NCBI GenBank assembly: GCA_013396635.1
Contig: WBMW01005513.1
Coordinates: forward strand, 666,908-730,907
Length of the DNA: 64,000 bases
From: Penelope pileata
Taxonomy: Eukaryota; Chordata; Aves; Galliformes; Cracidae
Direction of reading: 5' to 3'
The position numbers and the translations under genes are program-made. This document shows positions 36,211 through 47,360 of this stretch, piece after piece (the first letter of the stretch is position 1; each line of letters starts with the position of its first letter). A model generated the notes under the pieces. It was not told the origin of the DNA. It made no database searches and saw nothing but the letters and a program-made list of their open reading frames with translations.

Positions 36211-39200
36211 TTCCTCCGACAGCTCTGCCAAGAGTTGCTTAGTAATTGCAGTGGGCGTTGGAGTGACCACGTAACGGAGGAGAAAACACATCTGTCCTTT
36301 GCTTTTTAGAGGCTAGTAAGTGAGAGTCCTTGGTGTTGTTAATGTGCAGTTCTAGTGCTGGGTCTTAATGGACGCTGTATTCCCTTGGGCCTGCTTGATG
36401 GTCTGAGGGTGTGTGTGTGTTAATGACACCAGAGGAAATACCTGTGAGTGAGATGTGGGCTTTAACTGAGCAAAAGCCTAACCCAAATCTTGCCCCCCCC
36501 CCCGTGTTTGTTTCCTGGAGGACCCCAGAGATACTTAGCTTAAGTTTTTATTGAGGCTTTGACTCTCCACTTTCCTCATATCTACTGTTACAGAAACATA
36601 ATTCATTTTTCTTAAGAATCCCTGAGCTCACTCTGAAAGATAATAATGAAAGGAAAAAGTAAAATTCCTAGTGTTATTAATGGAAAAGTTGTGTGTGTGA
36701 CAGTGAGAGAGGCCTGAATTTTGCTCTACAATGCATTCTGCTATTCTCATCGCAGTTGCCCATGTGCGCATTAAGGTCTGCTCTGTGCAGCTGAAGTATG
36801 AAGTAACAACTAGGTGATATTAGACCTAAGCGGTTTGCCCATATATATTTATTCTTCCTGCTATGATCTCATTTAAAAGGTGGATTTTGTATTTTGGCAT
36901 TTGGGAAGAAGCATAGGGTCCAAAACTGCAGTGTCTGAGGTGTCCGTGTTGGCCATAATGCCTCAGTCCTGCTTGCTGCAGCAGGAAGGATTCAAATGCT
37001 TTCTGACTTTTCTTACAAGATTTTAGCTTGTTGATTAGTATTGATTGCTGAAGGAACTGGCCACTTGAGTAGATGCCGGATCAAATAATCCCCTCCCTTC
37101 TTGCCTTGCAAATCCATTGTCATGGAACAAGCTGCCGAGAAGCTTTGCATGCATGTCACAGTGTGATGGGAGATTCTCTCGCAGTCCCCCTGGTAGAAAT
37201 TGCACCTTTTCTTCTTCTCCAAGTACTATGAACAAGTGATATTTGTGCATACATTTTAGGGTAATGAACAGCAGAAGGCCAGAAGCAATAGCTTCTTGAC
37301 ATGTCTTATTGATATAGGCACAGTGAGATTTGGCCTTCTAAATCCTATGGGTACTTCTGACATGTCGGTGATTTTTCCTGTGTCTTTGCTTAAAAACTCT
37401 CTACCACTGATCCTTACACACATCCAGTATAAATGGAGCTCCTGTAACTAATGCAGCTTTTGATTTTGTATGCCGAACTGAACTCTGAGATATCGGTGAA
37501 AAAATCAATTGTCCTTGTCCCACCTGCTTAAGAACTTTGCAGCAGTGTGTGATGCAGGAGAGGTACATCAAGATGCTGGCAGGGAAAGCAGGGAACAAAT
37601 GTGGACAACAAACAGGTCATACCATGGAAAGTAACCATGGATTTTGTTAGCAAATGTTGGAGAAATGCGCTGGTTTTATTCTGCATTAATGGGAATTCCT
37701 AGAATGTAAATTCCAGCTGATATTTCAAGAGATTTACAGAGGTAACGTTGAACCAAAGGGAAGATACAGGATCAGCCCTGTAAGCTTTGTTTCTGCTAGG
37801 TGTCTTGTACAAAACCTAGGGAAGTCAAATGATCCCTGCTGTGTGCTGTTCGCAGACTCAGAGCCAGGATGGGTACCTGTAGGCACCTCGGGCTGATTGC
37901 TCTGCTGCCTGGCTGTTCCTGGCCTGCATCCTGAGCTTCCTGCATCCTACTCCTGCATTTTCTATTACTGTTTGTAGAAAGCTCTTAGCTGAGCTCATGC
38001 TAGAATCCTAATTGTGTATTTCACGCTAGGCATAGCTGTAGTTGTTGTGAAAATACTTGTTTTATTTGATAGTTTCAAATGACCAATTATTAAATTCTCA
38101 CTCAACTTATTCTATTAAAATATGTGAAGTATTCCAAATTCTTTGATGAGAGGAGAAAATAATTTACATGGCACGTATAAGCTGTGGGGAAAAGCCTCTA
38201 AGTTAGGGAAAAAGAAAGGAAATGCTGTTGTGAATGGCATCATGTTGTGGCAGACATCCACGTAGCATGGATGTGTGTCTGTGTAGGGGGTGGTCCTCGT
38301 AGGGGCTCCTTCGTAGGGAGTCATTTGCTTTCTGCTTTGTTTTCTTGATTAAGTTCCAGAGGCTGAGCTTTCTTGTAACTGGAAATCAGCTCTTGGATGA
38401 ATTTCCAGAGGAAAAGTATTAAGATCCATCCCTTTAAGCTTCAGGACAAGCAAATGTGCTGGGGTGGGAGATAGAGCAGTAAGAGTACAAATATATACGT
38501 ACATATACATACATGCAGGTTGTGGCTCACTGATTCTTTCTGTAGTCTGGCAGAGCAGTACTCCAAGTGCCAGCCGCTGACCACTGATTTGCAGAAGCCA
38601 ATCTCAAAGGAAAGAAGGCATCAGAATTGGAGAGCAGAACGGGAAATTTTGATCTTTTTTTAAGATACAAAGAGAATACCAGTATTAGTTAAAATGTAGT
38701 TTGTTACTACAAAATAATATGAAGCATCAATATGATAAATAGACAAATAGCTGTAGTGTAGAAAATAAAGAATAATGATGTTCCTTGCGCTGCCTTTGAA
38801 CATGGTGCATGAACAAGTTTTAACTAATAAGTGAATGCCTTCCATTTTTGAGGTCTCTGAACTCGCTAGCCTCTTCGGAAGATGAGCAAAGTTACTGAAA
38901 ATAATGGGAAGTGTGTTCCTGAAGTGTTGCAAAAGAAGCAAGTGAGCACCCAGTGCTGATGCTCTCTTCTCTTCCTCGCACCCACCACGCACCAGCTTGT
39001 AGGGAAGTGGCAGGGGCACTTGAAGCAACACTGTTTGTCTTTTGCTGATTGTGCAAGCCTAGAACCAATCCATCAGTGTTACACAGCTCTCCGTACTGCA
39101 GACACAACGCACGGAAATCATAATGCCACTGCACAAGTCTTTGCTAGCAGTTGATATCATTGCCAAGTGATCTCTACATATTGATAATCACTTCCTCTGT

Positions 39201-39756
39201 TCTGCATGTAACTTTCCCTGGGGTAGTGTGAAACTAGAACACCGAGGTGATTTATGAAATGGAAACCTGTTTGCAAGCTCATATTAGTGGTGGTTTGACA
39301 GTTGTTTGGCTTTGTTATTTTAAGCATTTTATCATGGTATCAGTTCCTAAAAATAAATAAGAATAATAAAGGGGTGTGTGTGTTTATGCACTGCAGACCC
39401 AAACGTCCAGCACATAAAGGTCTTGTCTCAGAAATTAATGGGTGCCAAATAATTGAGCCTCGTGTGGATCTGTGATAATTCAGTTAGGCACACAGTGCTG
39501 TACTGGAAGATGCATCTCTTCTCTTACGAACACTAATGAGAATTTGGAAGCTGTAACTGTTGCTTCAGAGCTGCTTTCCATTAGACCTATCTGATCATCC
39601 TGAAATTAGCATTCAGGGATCTGGGGGAGTTTCATCTGCAGCCTTTGCTTATGTGTTCTCATAGAAGCCTTGCTCTTGGTGAGGAAGGGGGGGCTTGGAT
39701 CCCTGGCTGAAGGACTCAGTGGGGTTTGCCCAAGTTGGGATGTCAAAATAAAAACT
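36211..39756. other. Non-coding DNA, no gene seen
   Basis: Unique sequence. It holds a run of 11 C (36,493-36,503), a short (GT)n at about 36,410-36,420, and an ATA/CATA-rich stretch near 38,490-38,517. No gene or recognised transposon. Confidence 0.5.
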
Positions 39757-39970
39757 CAGAATCACAGAAGCATTTAAGGTTGGAAAGACCACTAAGATCT
39801 TCTAGTCCAACCATCATCCCATCACCACCGTACCACTACACCACGGCCCTCAGTACCACATCTACCCTTTTCTTGGAAACCTTCAGGGGCGGTGACTCCA
39901 CCGTTTCCCTGGGCAGCCTGTGCCAGTGCCTGACCAGTCTTCCTGAGAAGAAACTTTTCCTAACTCCAGT
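39757..39970 (-). mobile_element. CR1 LINE, 5'-truncated 3' end, minus strand
   Basis: The plus strand reads CAGAATCACAGAAGCATTTA, AGGTTGGAAAGACCACTAAG, ATCTTCTAGTCCAACCATCA, GGGGCGGTGACTCCACCG, CTGGGCAGCCTGTGCCAGTG, CCTGACC and then CTTTTCCTAACTCCAG. This is a reverse-complemented CR1 3' end, about 214 bases long. An apparent internal deletion removes part of the usual spacing before TCTTCCTGAGAAG. No coding capacity. Confidence 0.9.
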
Positions 39971-42900
39971 TAACTTATTGGAGAGCTAGTGTGTTTTACA
40001 GACTAGACACAAGGAAATAGCAGTTGCAGCTTCTTTAAATGAGCATTCTTGGAGATGGAGAACAAACAAAACAAAAATTAAGCAAGAGGAGTGCACGGCT
40101 CTGCCTTTCCTTGTGCCTGAGGCTGCTAGTGCTGGGCACAGCTGGGCATGGAGTGGGTGGGATGTTGCTGTGGTGCCAGCAGCCATGGGCTGGGCTGGAG
40201 CCTCCATCCATGCCCTGGTGGCTGTCCCCCACCGCCAGGGGATGTCTGTGGGCAGGGCTGGGGCTGGCTCCCAGCCCATGCAGAATCATGGAGCTGTTGG
40301 GTGCCACATGGGTGACGGGAGCTGCTGCTCCTACGGGTCTGTGTGTAGGTAAGGATTTATGTTGCATTGGGATTGATTGGGAGTTACTTCGTTTGTTGAT
40401 GTATCAGGAAATCAATTCACTGTGATAGCTTGTGTGTTATTATTTTAATGCCACTCTTACCTTCCTTGGGGCTCAGTATAATGAGATAGGAGCTTGTTCC
40501 TAAAGGAAACTTTTTACATGTAGATCTGCACTACTGATGGTTGGAAGTAAGTGTTATGTTTTGTAACAAAGTTGACTATAAACAGGCAGGCTGGAAAGTG
40601 TTTTCCAGTGACAGCAGCTTTCCTGGCTACTTTTGGTATCAACATTTGGCATTATCTGGCTGTTCAGTTGGCTGCATTCTTGAATCATTTTCAGGAAAAA
40701 ACCTCCCCAGGACTTGGATTTGGGAGCAGACAAAGATCCTTTCTGTACTTTTTTTTAACGTGTTTTTTCTGCATGCAAAGAAGTCGTCTGCGGAGGGGTT
40801 GGTGCCCTCCTGGCGAGCAGAGCTCCGAAGTGGCTCAGGTTGTCCCCTGGCACCGTGTCTGCGCCGCACCCTGCAGCTCTCCCGCAGCTCCTTTAGGTGG
40901 ATGCAAGGTCGTTTAGATCAGATTAATGTGGGTTCCAGCAGCAGGGCCACTGCACGGCTAAGGTTTCACTGAGTGTCTCCAGCCAGCGCTGTGCTTTGCA
41001 CTGAGGCCCGCAGAGCTGTGGCTCGCCTGCAGCAGCTGCTGCAGAGTGCGTCGGGGAGGTCCTTGTGTCCTGCACTCAGATGTGGCATTCCCTCTTTGCT
41101 GTGTTTTCAACTAGTGAACTTCAATAGAACTGGGGAGGATGAAAGCTGAGCACGCATCTTTGTAAGACCAGCTCTCAGTCCGTCCCCGCAATGGACCAAA
41201 AGCGGCCGGCACTTCCCTCCACAGGCAGCCAGTGTGCCACAGCCCGGCGAGGTGTCACCAACTGGCAGTGGCTCCACATTCCCACATCGACGTGAGTCAC
41301 TCCGAGCTGATAAAAGCGTTAGGTCTAGTCATAACTCGCCCCAGTAAAGGTTCACAATAGCTTCAAGAGACTGCCTGAGTCTCAATCACTCTGAGCTCGG
41401 CCTGTCAGTTTGGCTGTTCTGCATTCTGTCTGTTTTACTGGATCGCTAGCTGGTGAGCAGGCTTGGGGCAAAGGCTTCAGCTCTGTGAAGCTGCTGGAGG
41501 TTCTGCCATCGACCCTGGTGCTCCTTTTACCCCAGCATGTCGCTGAGTGACAATGTATTTCAGGTAACAATTGCATCTGTGAGCACTGCCAGCATGGCTG
41601 TGCCTGTGCTGGGCTGGAGGCCATCAGCCCCAAAACAGGGTGGGGGGCAGGAGTGGGCCTTGGTCCCTGAGGCTGCCGCTGTCTGTCTGCTGCAAAAGGG
41701 GGAAGCCTCCTCGCAACCCTTCTGCTCTGCGTTTTGGCCTCTCTCCCATTGCCAAGAATATTTTTACTTTGCATCAAGAGAAAATGAATTCATGCCTTCA
41801 GGATTTGTACTCTTTGCTCTGCGCTATGTGATAGCAACCCAGTGAGATGCACAAGTGGAAACTGCATTAATGATTGATAAAAGCTGAGAGCTGTTTAAAT
41901 TTTTTTTCCTGTTTAATGACTATCAATAATTTAATGCATTTACTGTATGTTTTTAAGAAATAACACCCATATTACAGGCTTGAGTCTAATAGGCTAAATG
42001 ATTCAAGCTTCAAAAATACCAATTTCCAGCATGAAGTGTATCCTCTTTTTAATTGAGAGTAAGACAGAAAAATGTGGAATTGAGCTCAGGAGGCAGATCG
42101 TGAGAAATAAGCGTGGGGCGAGCAGGCGGCTGCCAGGCTGCCCAGCACTGAGCCCTGCAGAGGATGCCAAGAGTACAGTGCCCTGCAGGGCTCCAGGCCC
42201 TGGTGCTCTGCCCTGGTGCTCTGTGTCCCGAGTCCTCCAGAACCAACGTCACTTGGGCTGGATTGTCAGTGACAGTGCTGGTCACTTGGGAGGGTGAGCG
42301 GTTTGGCCCCTAGAGAAAGGGATGCTTCCTTCTGGATCCACCTTGAAGGAGAAGAATAAATGTTTTATAAAATGGGTCTTCTTCCTCATTTCCTGGAAGG
42401 GGGCAGATTTTTCAAGTGATGAGCTTATGCTTGAGCGTGCTGCATTTGGTGTTTGCATATGAAACTAATGGTATAACACCTCACCTGTGCTAGGGATGTA
42501 CCTTCTGGTGGTGGTGAAGAGGAGGTTTAATTGGTGTTTTCATTCTTGGTGGTTGCTGCAGTTGAAGACTGGTAAGTAGAAGTCATGCATAGGTTGATTT
42601 GTCTTAATAAGCTTGTTACCAAAATGCATGAAGAAGAATAGTGCTTTTGGAAACCTAATTTTTCACAAGAACAAATGCCATTTTGGGAGGAGTTTTTTTC
42701 AGACACAAAGAAAGCAGATGAGGAAATATCTGTGTATATTTAAGCTGCAAAATGACTTCTGTAAACACCTCTAAGTACAGAAGATATTAATACATTTGTC
42801 ATTGGAATGAAAGTGGTTCAAATTAAATAAAAAACGTGCTTGTTGTTTAGGAGTGGTATTTCATATAAAATAAAGCACAGAGTCTCATACCTGGGCTTCT

Positions 42901-43000
42901 GTTGATGACTGAACCTGGTGTGTTCACTGATACCTGGGCAAACACAGGGACACGTGAGGACTGTGTTTTGATTCATGCTTACCATGTTTTTGTCCTTCAG

Positions 43001-43199
43001 CTACACTTTCCAACAATATTTTGATAACTTCCTTCGGCTGTTTGTAATAGATATGAGAGTGAGAGAGAGCACAAGTGCTTCCTCTTTGTGCAGATATCGT
43101 TCAGGGGAAATAATATTTATATCTGAAGAAACTTATTCCTCCACAAATACCTCCAGTACAGGTGGAAGTGTTTATCCTGTTCTGTGTATACAGCCACAG
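43001..43199 (+). other. Weak candidate coding exon, 199 nt
   Basis: A good acceptor (ACCATGTTTTTGTCCTTCAG, ending 43,000) precedes 199 bases with one frame open throughout. The frame includes FQQYFDNFLRLFVIDMRV and SGEIIFISEETYSSTNTSST. The segment ends CCACAG with a fair donor GTGCAC at 43,200. Amino-acid use is not strongly biased. I recognise no domain. A 66-codon open stretch is not rare by chance, so this stays weak. Confidence 0.15.
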
Positions 43200-46100
43200 G
43201 TGCACACACAATAGTGATATGCTTTTAATTCATCCTTAGCTAAATGAGAATTTTTTAGTTTCTAGCTTGGTCTGTCTCGCTGGAGGTAGGAGCGGTGTTG
43301 TGTGCCAGCTGCATTTCATACCACCCCAATTCTAGACATTAGAACAGAGATCAGTAGAGGAACCTGCTGTGAAGGACCGAGGCTCCTGGCTTCGAAGCGT
43401 GGGGCTGGTGTCCAGCCCAGAGTGCTGAGGACGGCACTCAGTACCGGGGCACAGGCGGGGTGGCCCCGGCAGCGTGCACCTGCAGCCCGGCCTGTGCCTG
43501 GCCCCGCAGCCAGAGCCTCCTCTGGCAGTGCCTTGGGTGGCAGGGGGGCTGCGGGCCAGGGTGTGACCTGCGGGGCTGTCCTAAGGGACGTTTTAACCAG
43601 AGGTTGAGCAAGCATTTCAGCATGGTGGTGAAGAGTATTTTTATCTTTTTTTCTTAACTTGCTCATTTTCAACAAGGAGAAACTGAAATTACTTCTCCCT
43701 CAGTGGATATTCAGGGAATATTTTATTAGATGAAGCCTAGATGGAGAGGTTGAAAATTAAACAGGAGAAAATAACATTTTTTTATTGTGATACAAACTTG
43801 ACCTATTTGTCTTAGTGCACACTGAGTGAGCATGTATTTTACCTGAAGGAAAGTAGCCACTTGGAAAATGAAGGCTGAAGAACCTGGAGAAGACTGGTTT
43901 TTGCCCTTCTGAAGTGTGTGCACTGGTGATGATGTACTATTATTACTTTTATGGTTTTTTAACCCTGTTTTGCTTTATGTTATAAGCACAACGGTTTTGG
44001 GCATGGTAGGGTTGCTGTTATACACAACGAAGCTCTGATCTAGTTCCTTTCTCTAGTTCTTGTTGTGATAGAGGTAATCAACATAACAGAGCTAGGAAAT
44101 CTGATAAATCAGGACATGTTCCAGGCTGGTTGTCTGATGGAGCTTCCCTTTCGCAGGACAGCTCCCCAGCTGCCTCTGTCCCGGCAGGGAAGCAAGCTCT
44201 TTACCAGCCCTATGGTCTAGGCTGGAAGTGAGGGGAGCTGCTTTCCCAAAACTTGTTATTTTCTGAACTTAAATGTCTCTGAATCAATTAAATTAAGGAT
44301 TGGATCCTGCTAAACGTCATGCAAGATCTTTTAGCTGTGGAGAATAGACTAAATTTAGTGAATATCTGGAAAATATATTTCTGTTGTGCACTGCGAGGAA
44401 TAGATTTGGCAGTGATCCTTAGGAAAGAAGGGTTAATTTTGAGTCAAAATGGCATTTCAGAACAGCTGGTCCGGTTCTAACCTTGGGGTCGAGTACTTAT
44501 CAGAATCACCATGGTGGTGTAGGATGCAATGAAAACCCAGCTCTGGCTGGGGGAATTGAGGATTGTTTTTATTAAGCTAGATATAGGAAAGCATCTTGGC
44601 TGAATCTGCTGCAGAAGTTGACTCACACGCCATATGAGGGTGTTTGTCTTAACATATGCCTCTTCGCTTATCTACTGTTGATGTCAACGATTTGTTGGGT
44701 TCCATGCCGTGTTTCCCAGTTCTGTGTTTGTTTCCTTCTCATACTAGCTGTATACCCAAAACATTTTGACATTTGCGTTATACAGATTATCTCTGGTCCT
44801 GCCAGAAGCTTAGTCAAGTCTCGTGGTACAGTAAGTCATTTCACTAGGTTTTTCCAGTTAGATTTTGACTTTTAGGTAACGCGTTAGTTCACTTCATTTT
44901 ACTTGATTTTTTTATTGCCTGAGGATCTGAGAAGAGAACAATTTCACTTTCTCTGAGGGAAGTGACGTCTGAATCAAAACTGTGTTGCTAAGTGGTACTT
45001 GTAACAGATTTCTGTCTTTCTGAGGGTGCTGTTAATAAACTTCAGAGTTTTGCACTTAGCCTTCTTTTTTGCCACCTTGATTTTATGTTCAACTGAAAAT
45101 ATGCTTCCTCCAGATCTTGTACATTGACTTCAAATTTTTCTCTTGGCAGTGTGAGGATGAAAGTGTAAAATTTTTAAGCACTTGAAATGTAACCAATATA
45201 TCAACTCCTAGCAGACTTCACCTGACTCGTGGTGGGGGTCTGTCTTAGCAGAGAGAATGCTGTCTAAAGCATCCTTTTGATTTAATAATAAAATGATGCA
45301 TCAGACTTGAAGATACAGAACTAGAGGGTGTTTGGGGGCTGTAGCTTTTAGTGACCTGGACAGTTTGGAGCTACTCAGTCAGTGTTGCTTGGCACGTGGC
45401 TGTGGGATGTCAGGAGCATCTCCCAGAGGGCCCTTCCTTGCCATGCCTCCCCAGTGAGGGCTGCAGTACTCTAAGAAGGGTAAGGATCCGTGTGCTGCCA
45501 GTGTGGGCTTCAGTTGCTTTGCTCAGTGAGCACAGAGGGCTGGCACCTGGCGGGGCGGGGGTGCCAAGGAGGAATGCAAGATGGGAAGGAAGTGAAATTA
45601 TTAGCTGATGTGGGATGGGTTTGCCTTCAAGGAACTGAAGGAGGCAGAGTTTTGAGCAGGTGAATGTTATATCTCAGGTTCCCTTCTTCTGTGTTGCTAG
45701 ATGTAGCAGGACCTATTTGTGGTGAGTGTAACAAGGCGGAAGAGGCTTTGAGTCGCTCATCTTGTTCTTTCTCTCCTTTGTGCGTATTTTCTCTGTTCTT
45801 TTTTTTTTTCTGTGATCTTTATTTAGGTTTTCATTGTTTATTTACACTGCCACTGTTACTTCATGAATTCTTTAAATCATTGCCTATCTAGAGGGGAATC
45901 TGGACAGAATTATTCTTGCAGCTTTAAGTCTAGCTGACAGAAGGAGAGGAGAGCAGAGCTGTTGTCCCCTAGAGAAATGCAGGAACTGTGGCCATTTGGA
46001 ATTGGACAGACGTGGTCGGCTTGGAGGGAGATGTTTTTCTGGAAGTGTCGCATTTTCTGTTGTTCTGCATCTGTTGGGGCCCCTTGCACAGAATTGCTCT

Positions 46101-47163
46101 GGGGAGACCAAGATCCTGTGTGCAGTTCTGCACTGTAGCAGGCAGGGTAATTGCCTTTTGGGGGATGATGGAGGTGTGTGGAAATGTAGCATAGACTTTC
46201 TGCAATATTTTAAGGACTTGCATTTGGATTTTCTTTGGGATGGAAAAGGATAGAGTTTTCTGTGTGAATATGAGCTAACAAAATGTGATGGAGAACAGAC
46301 TGGACAAGTTTCTGTTTGCTTATTCCCCATGGAAAGCCCTGAGTGGATTGCCATTTCCTCAAATACGCTAATGGCTTGCATGCATCCTTCCACTTGACTT
46401 GCCTGCCTTTCATCAGAGGCAGGTACTGGAGGTAGGGAGGGGTCCAGTAGATCTGAGTGTCTGTAAGTTGCCTTAAATTCATGGTCAGAATTGGGTAAAG
46501 AGAGTCTGAGATACGGTCTGAGGTGAGGGACTGTAGTTTTATGGCGGTGAAAGAGGAGGAAAATGGATTTCAAGTTAGTTATTTTTAGTCACAAGAAGGC
46601 TTTTTGGTTCCCTTTTCCATCATTTTGGTATTGTTATTTTTTAATTGAAAGATTCAATGTAGCTGGAATAAGTTGTTTTAAGAAAATAGTTGCTTTAAGA
46701 ATAGTTACTTTAAGAAAAAGAAATAGAAGTTGTGATTGCTTGCTCAGGCCTCATAATTCTAGGTATGATCCTTATAGGGAAGAGTACATAAGCACTTGAA
46801 TGTCAGTATATGCCTGTGTGTTCAGCATGTAAGTTGGAATTTGCCTTTTGCCGACTATTTTGATAGTACAAGTTTTTTCATTTGAATTTTTATGGACGTG
46901 GGTGTGAGCTTGGCTGAAGCGAATTTACTTCAATAAATAGAACATGTACTCAAAAATATTTTTGGTGGGACTTTATCCTGTACTGGTATAGGTCAATCCA
47001 TCTTCATTTTTCTTAGTAGTAGCTGACTCGGACTTCATATCCCTGCTTTCATATGGTGACGATAGGAGGAGACAGGACAGCTGAAGGTGTTTTGGGACGG
47101 GAGAAGGAGAGGCGCAGTAGCTTGTCCAAGGAATTGTTGTAATCTGTAGCCTCTTCAAAGGGG

Positions 47164-47180
47164 AAAAAAAAAAAAAAAAA
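47164..47180 (+). repeat. A homopolymer, 17 bases
   Basis: A run of 17 A lies about 50 bases upstream of the exon candidate at 47,234. No retroposed sequence was recognised next to it. Confidence 0.8.
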
Positions 47181-47233
47181 GACAACCCAAAAAACCCACC
47201 TTAATACTTCCTTTGTTTTGTTTTTCCCCTTAG

Positions 47234-47360
47234 GAAATACTGTTGTGCTGAGGAAGAAAACAACTCTTTGCTCCTTCCTCCTGGCTCCCCCGCCCCCCTT
47301 CTCCTTGCCTGAATTAGAAGCTCCAGGAATGTGCTAATTGGCGGCGGCCTCTTCAAAAAG
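47234..47360 (+). other. Probable non-coding 5' exon, 127 nt
   Basis: The best splice-bounded segment in the window. The acceptor is a pyrimidine tract, TTTTGTTTTTCCCCTTAG, ending at 47,233. The donor is CAAAAAG/GTAAGAG with GT at 47,361, close to consensus. The 127 bases between are G+C-richer than both flanks, with a pyrimidine-rich centre and GGCGGCGG near the 3' end. All three plus-strand frames contain stops, so it would be an untranslated leader exon, as in genes with several 5' non-coding exons spread over tens of kilobases. It holds one ATG followed almost at once by TAA, a minimal upstream frame. The gene is not identified. Confidence 0.4.

Larger units (their letters stand above)
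39971..47233. other. Non-coding DNA with one weak exon candidate
   Basis: Unique, repeat-poor sequence. G+C-rich patches lie at 40.1-40.35, 40.8-41.3 and 43.38-43.6 kb. The AT-rich stretch 41.85-42.0 kb has several TTAATG and ATCAAT cores. A 229-codon minus-strand frame (45,884-46,573) is discussed under rejected items. A 17-base A run lies at 47,164-47,180. Confidence 0.5.

Noticed and set aside
35930..36274. Full 114-codon plus-strand frame and 125-codon minus-strand frame over the small CpG island
   Set aside because: Both are stop-poor because of high G+C. Only the ATG-to-donor segment at 36,123-36,181 in a different frame has exon-like signals.
45884..46573. 229-codon minus-strand open frame
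   Set aside because: No recognisable domain, no promoter or CpG island at its start, and unremarkable composition. Treated as chance; a translated search could overturn this.
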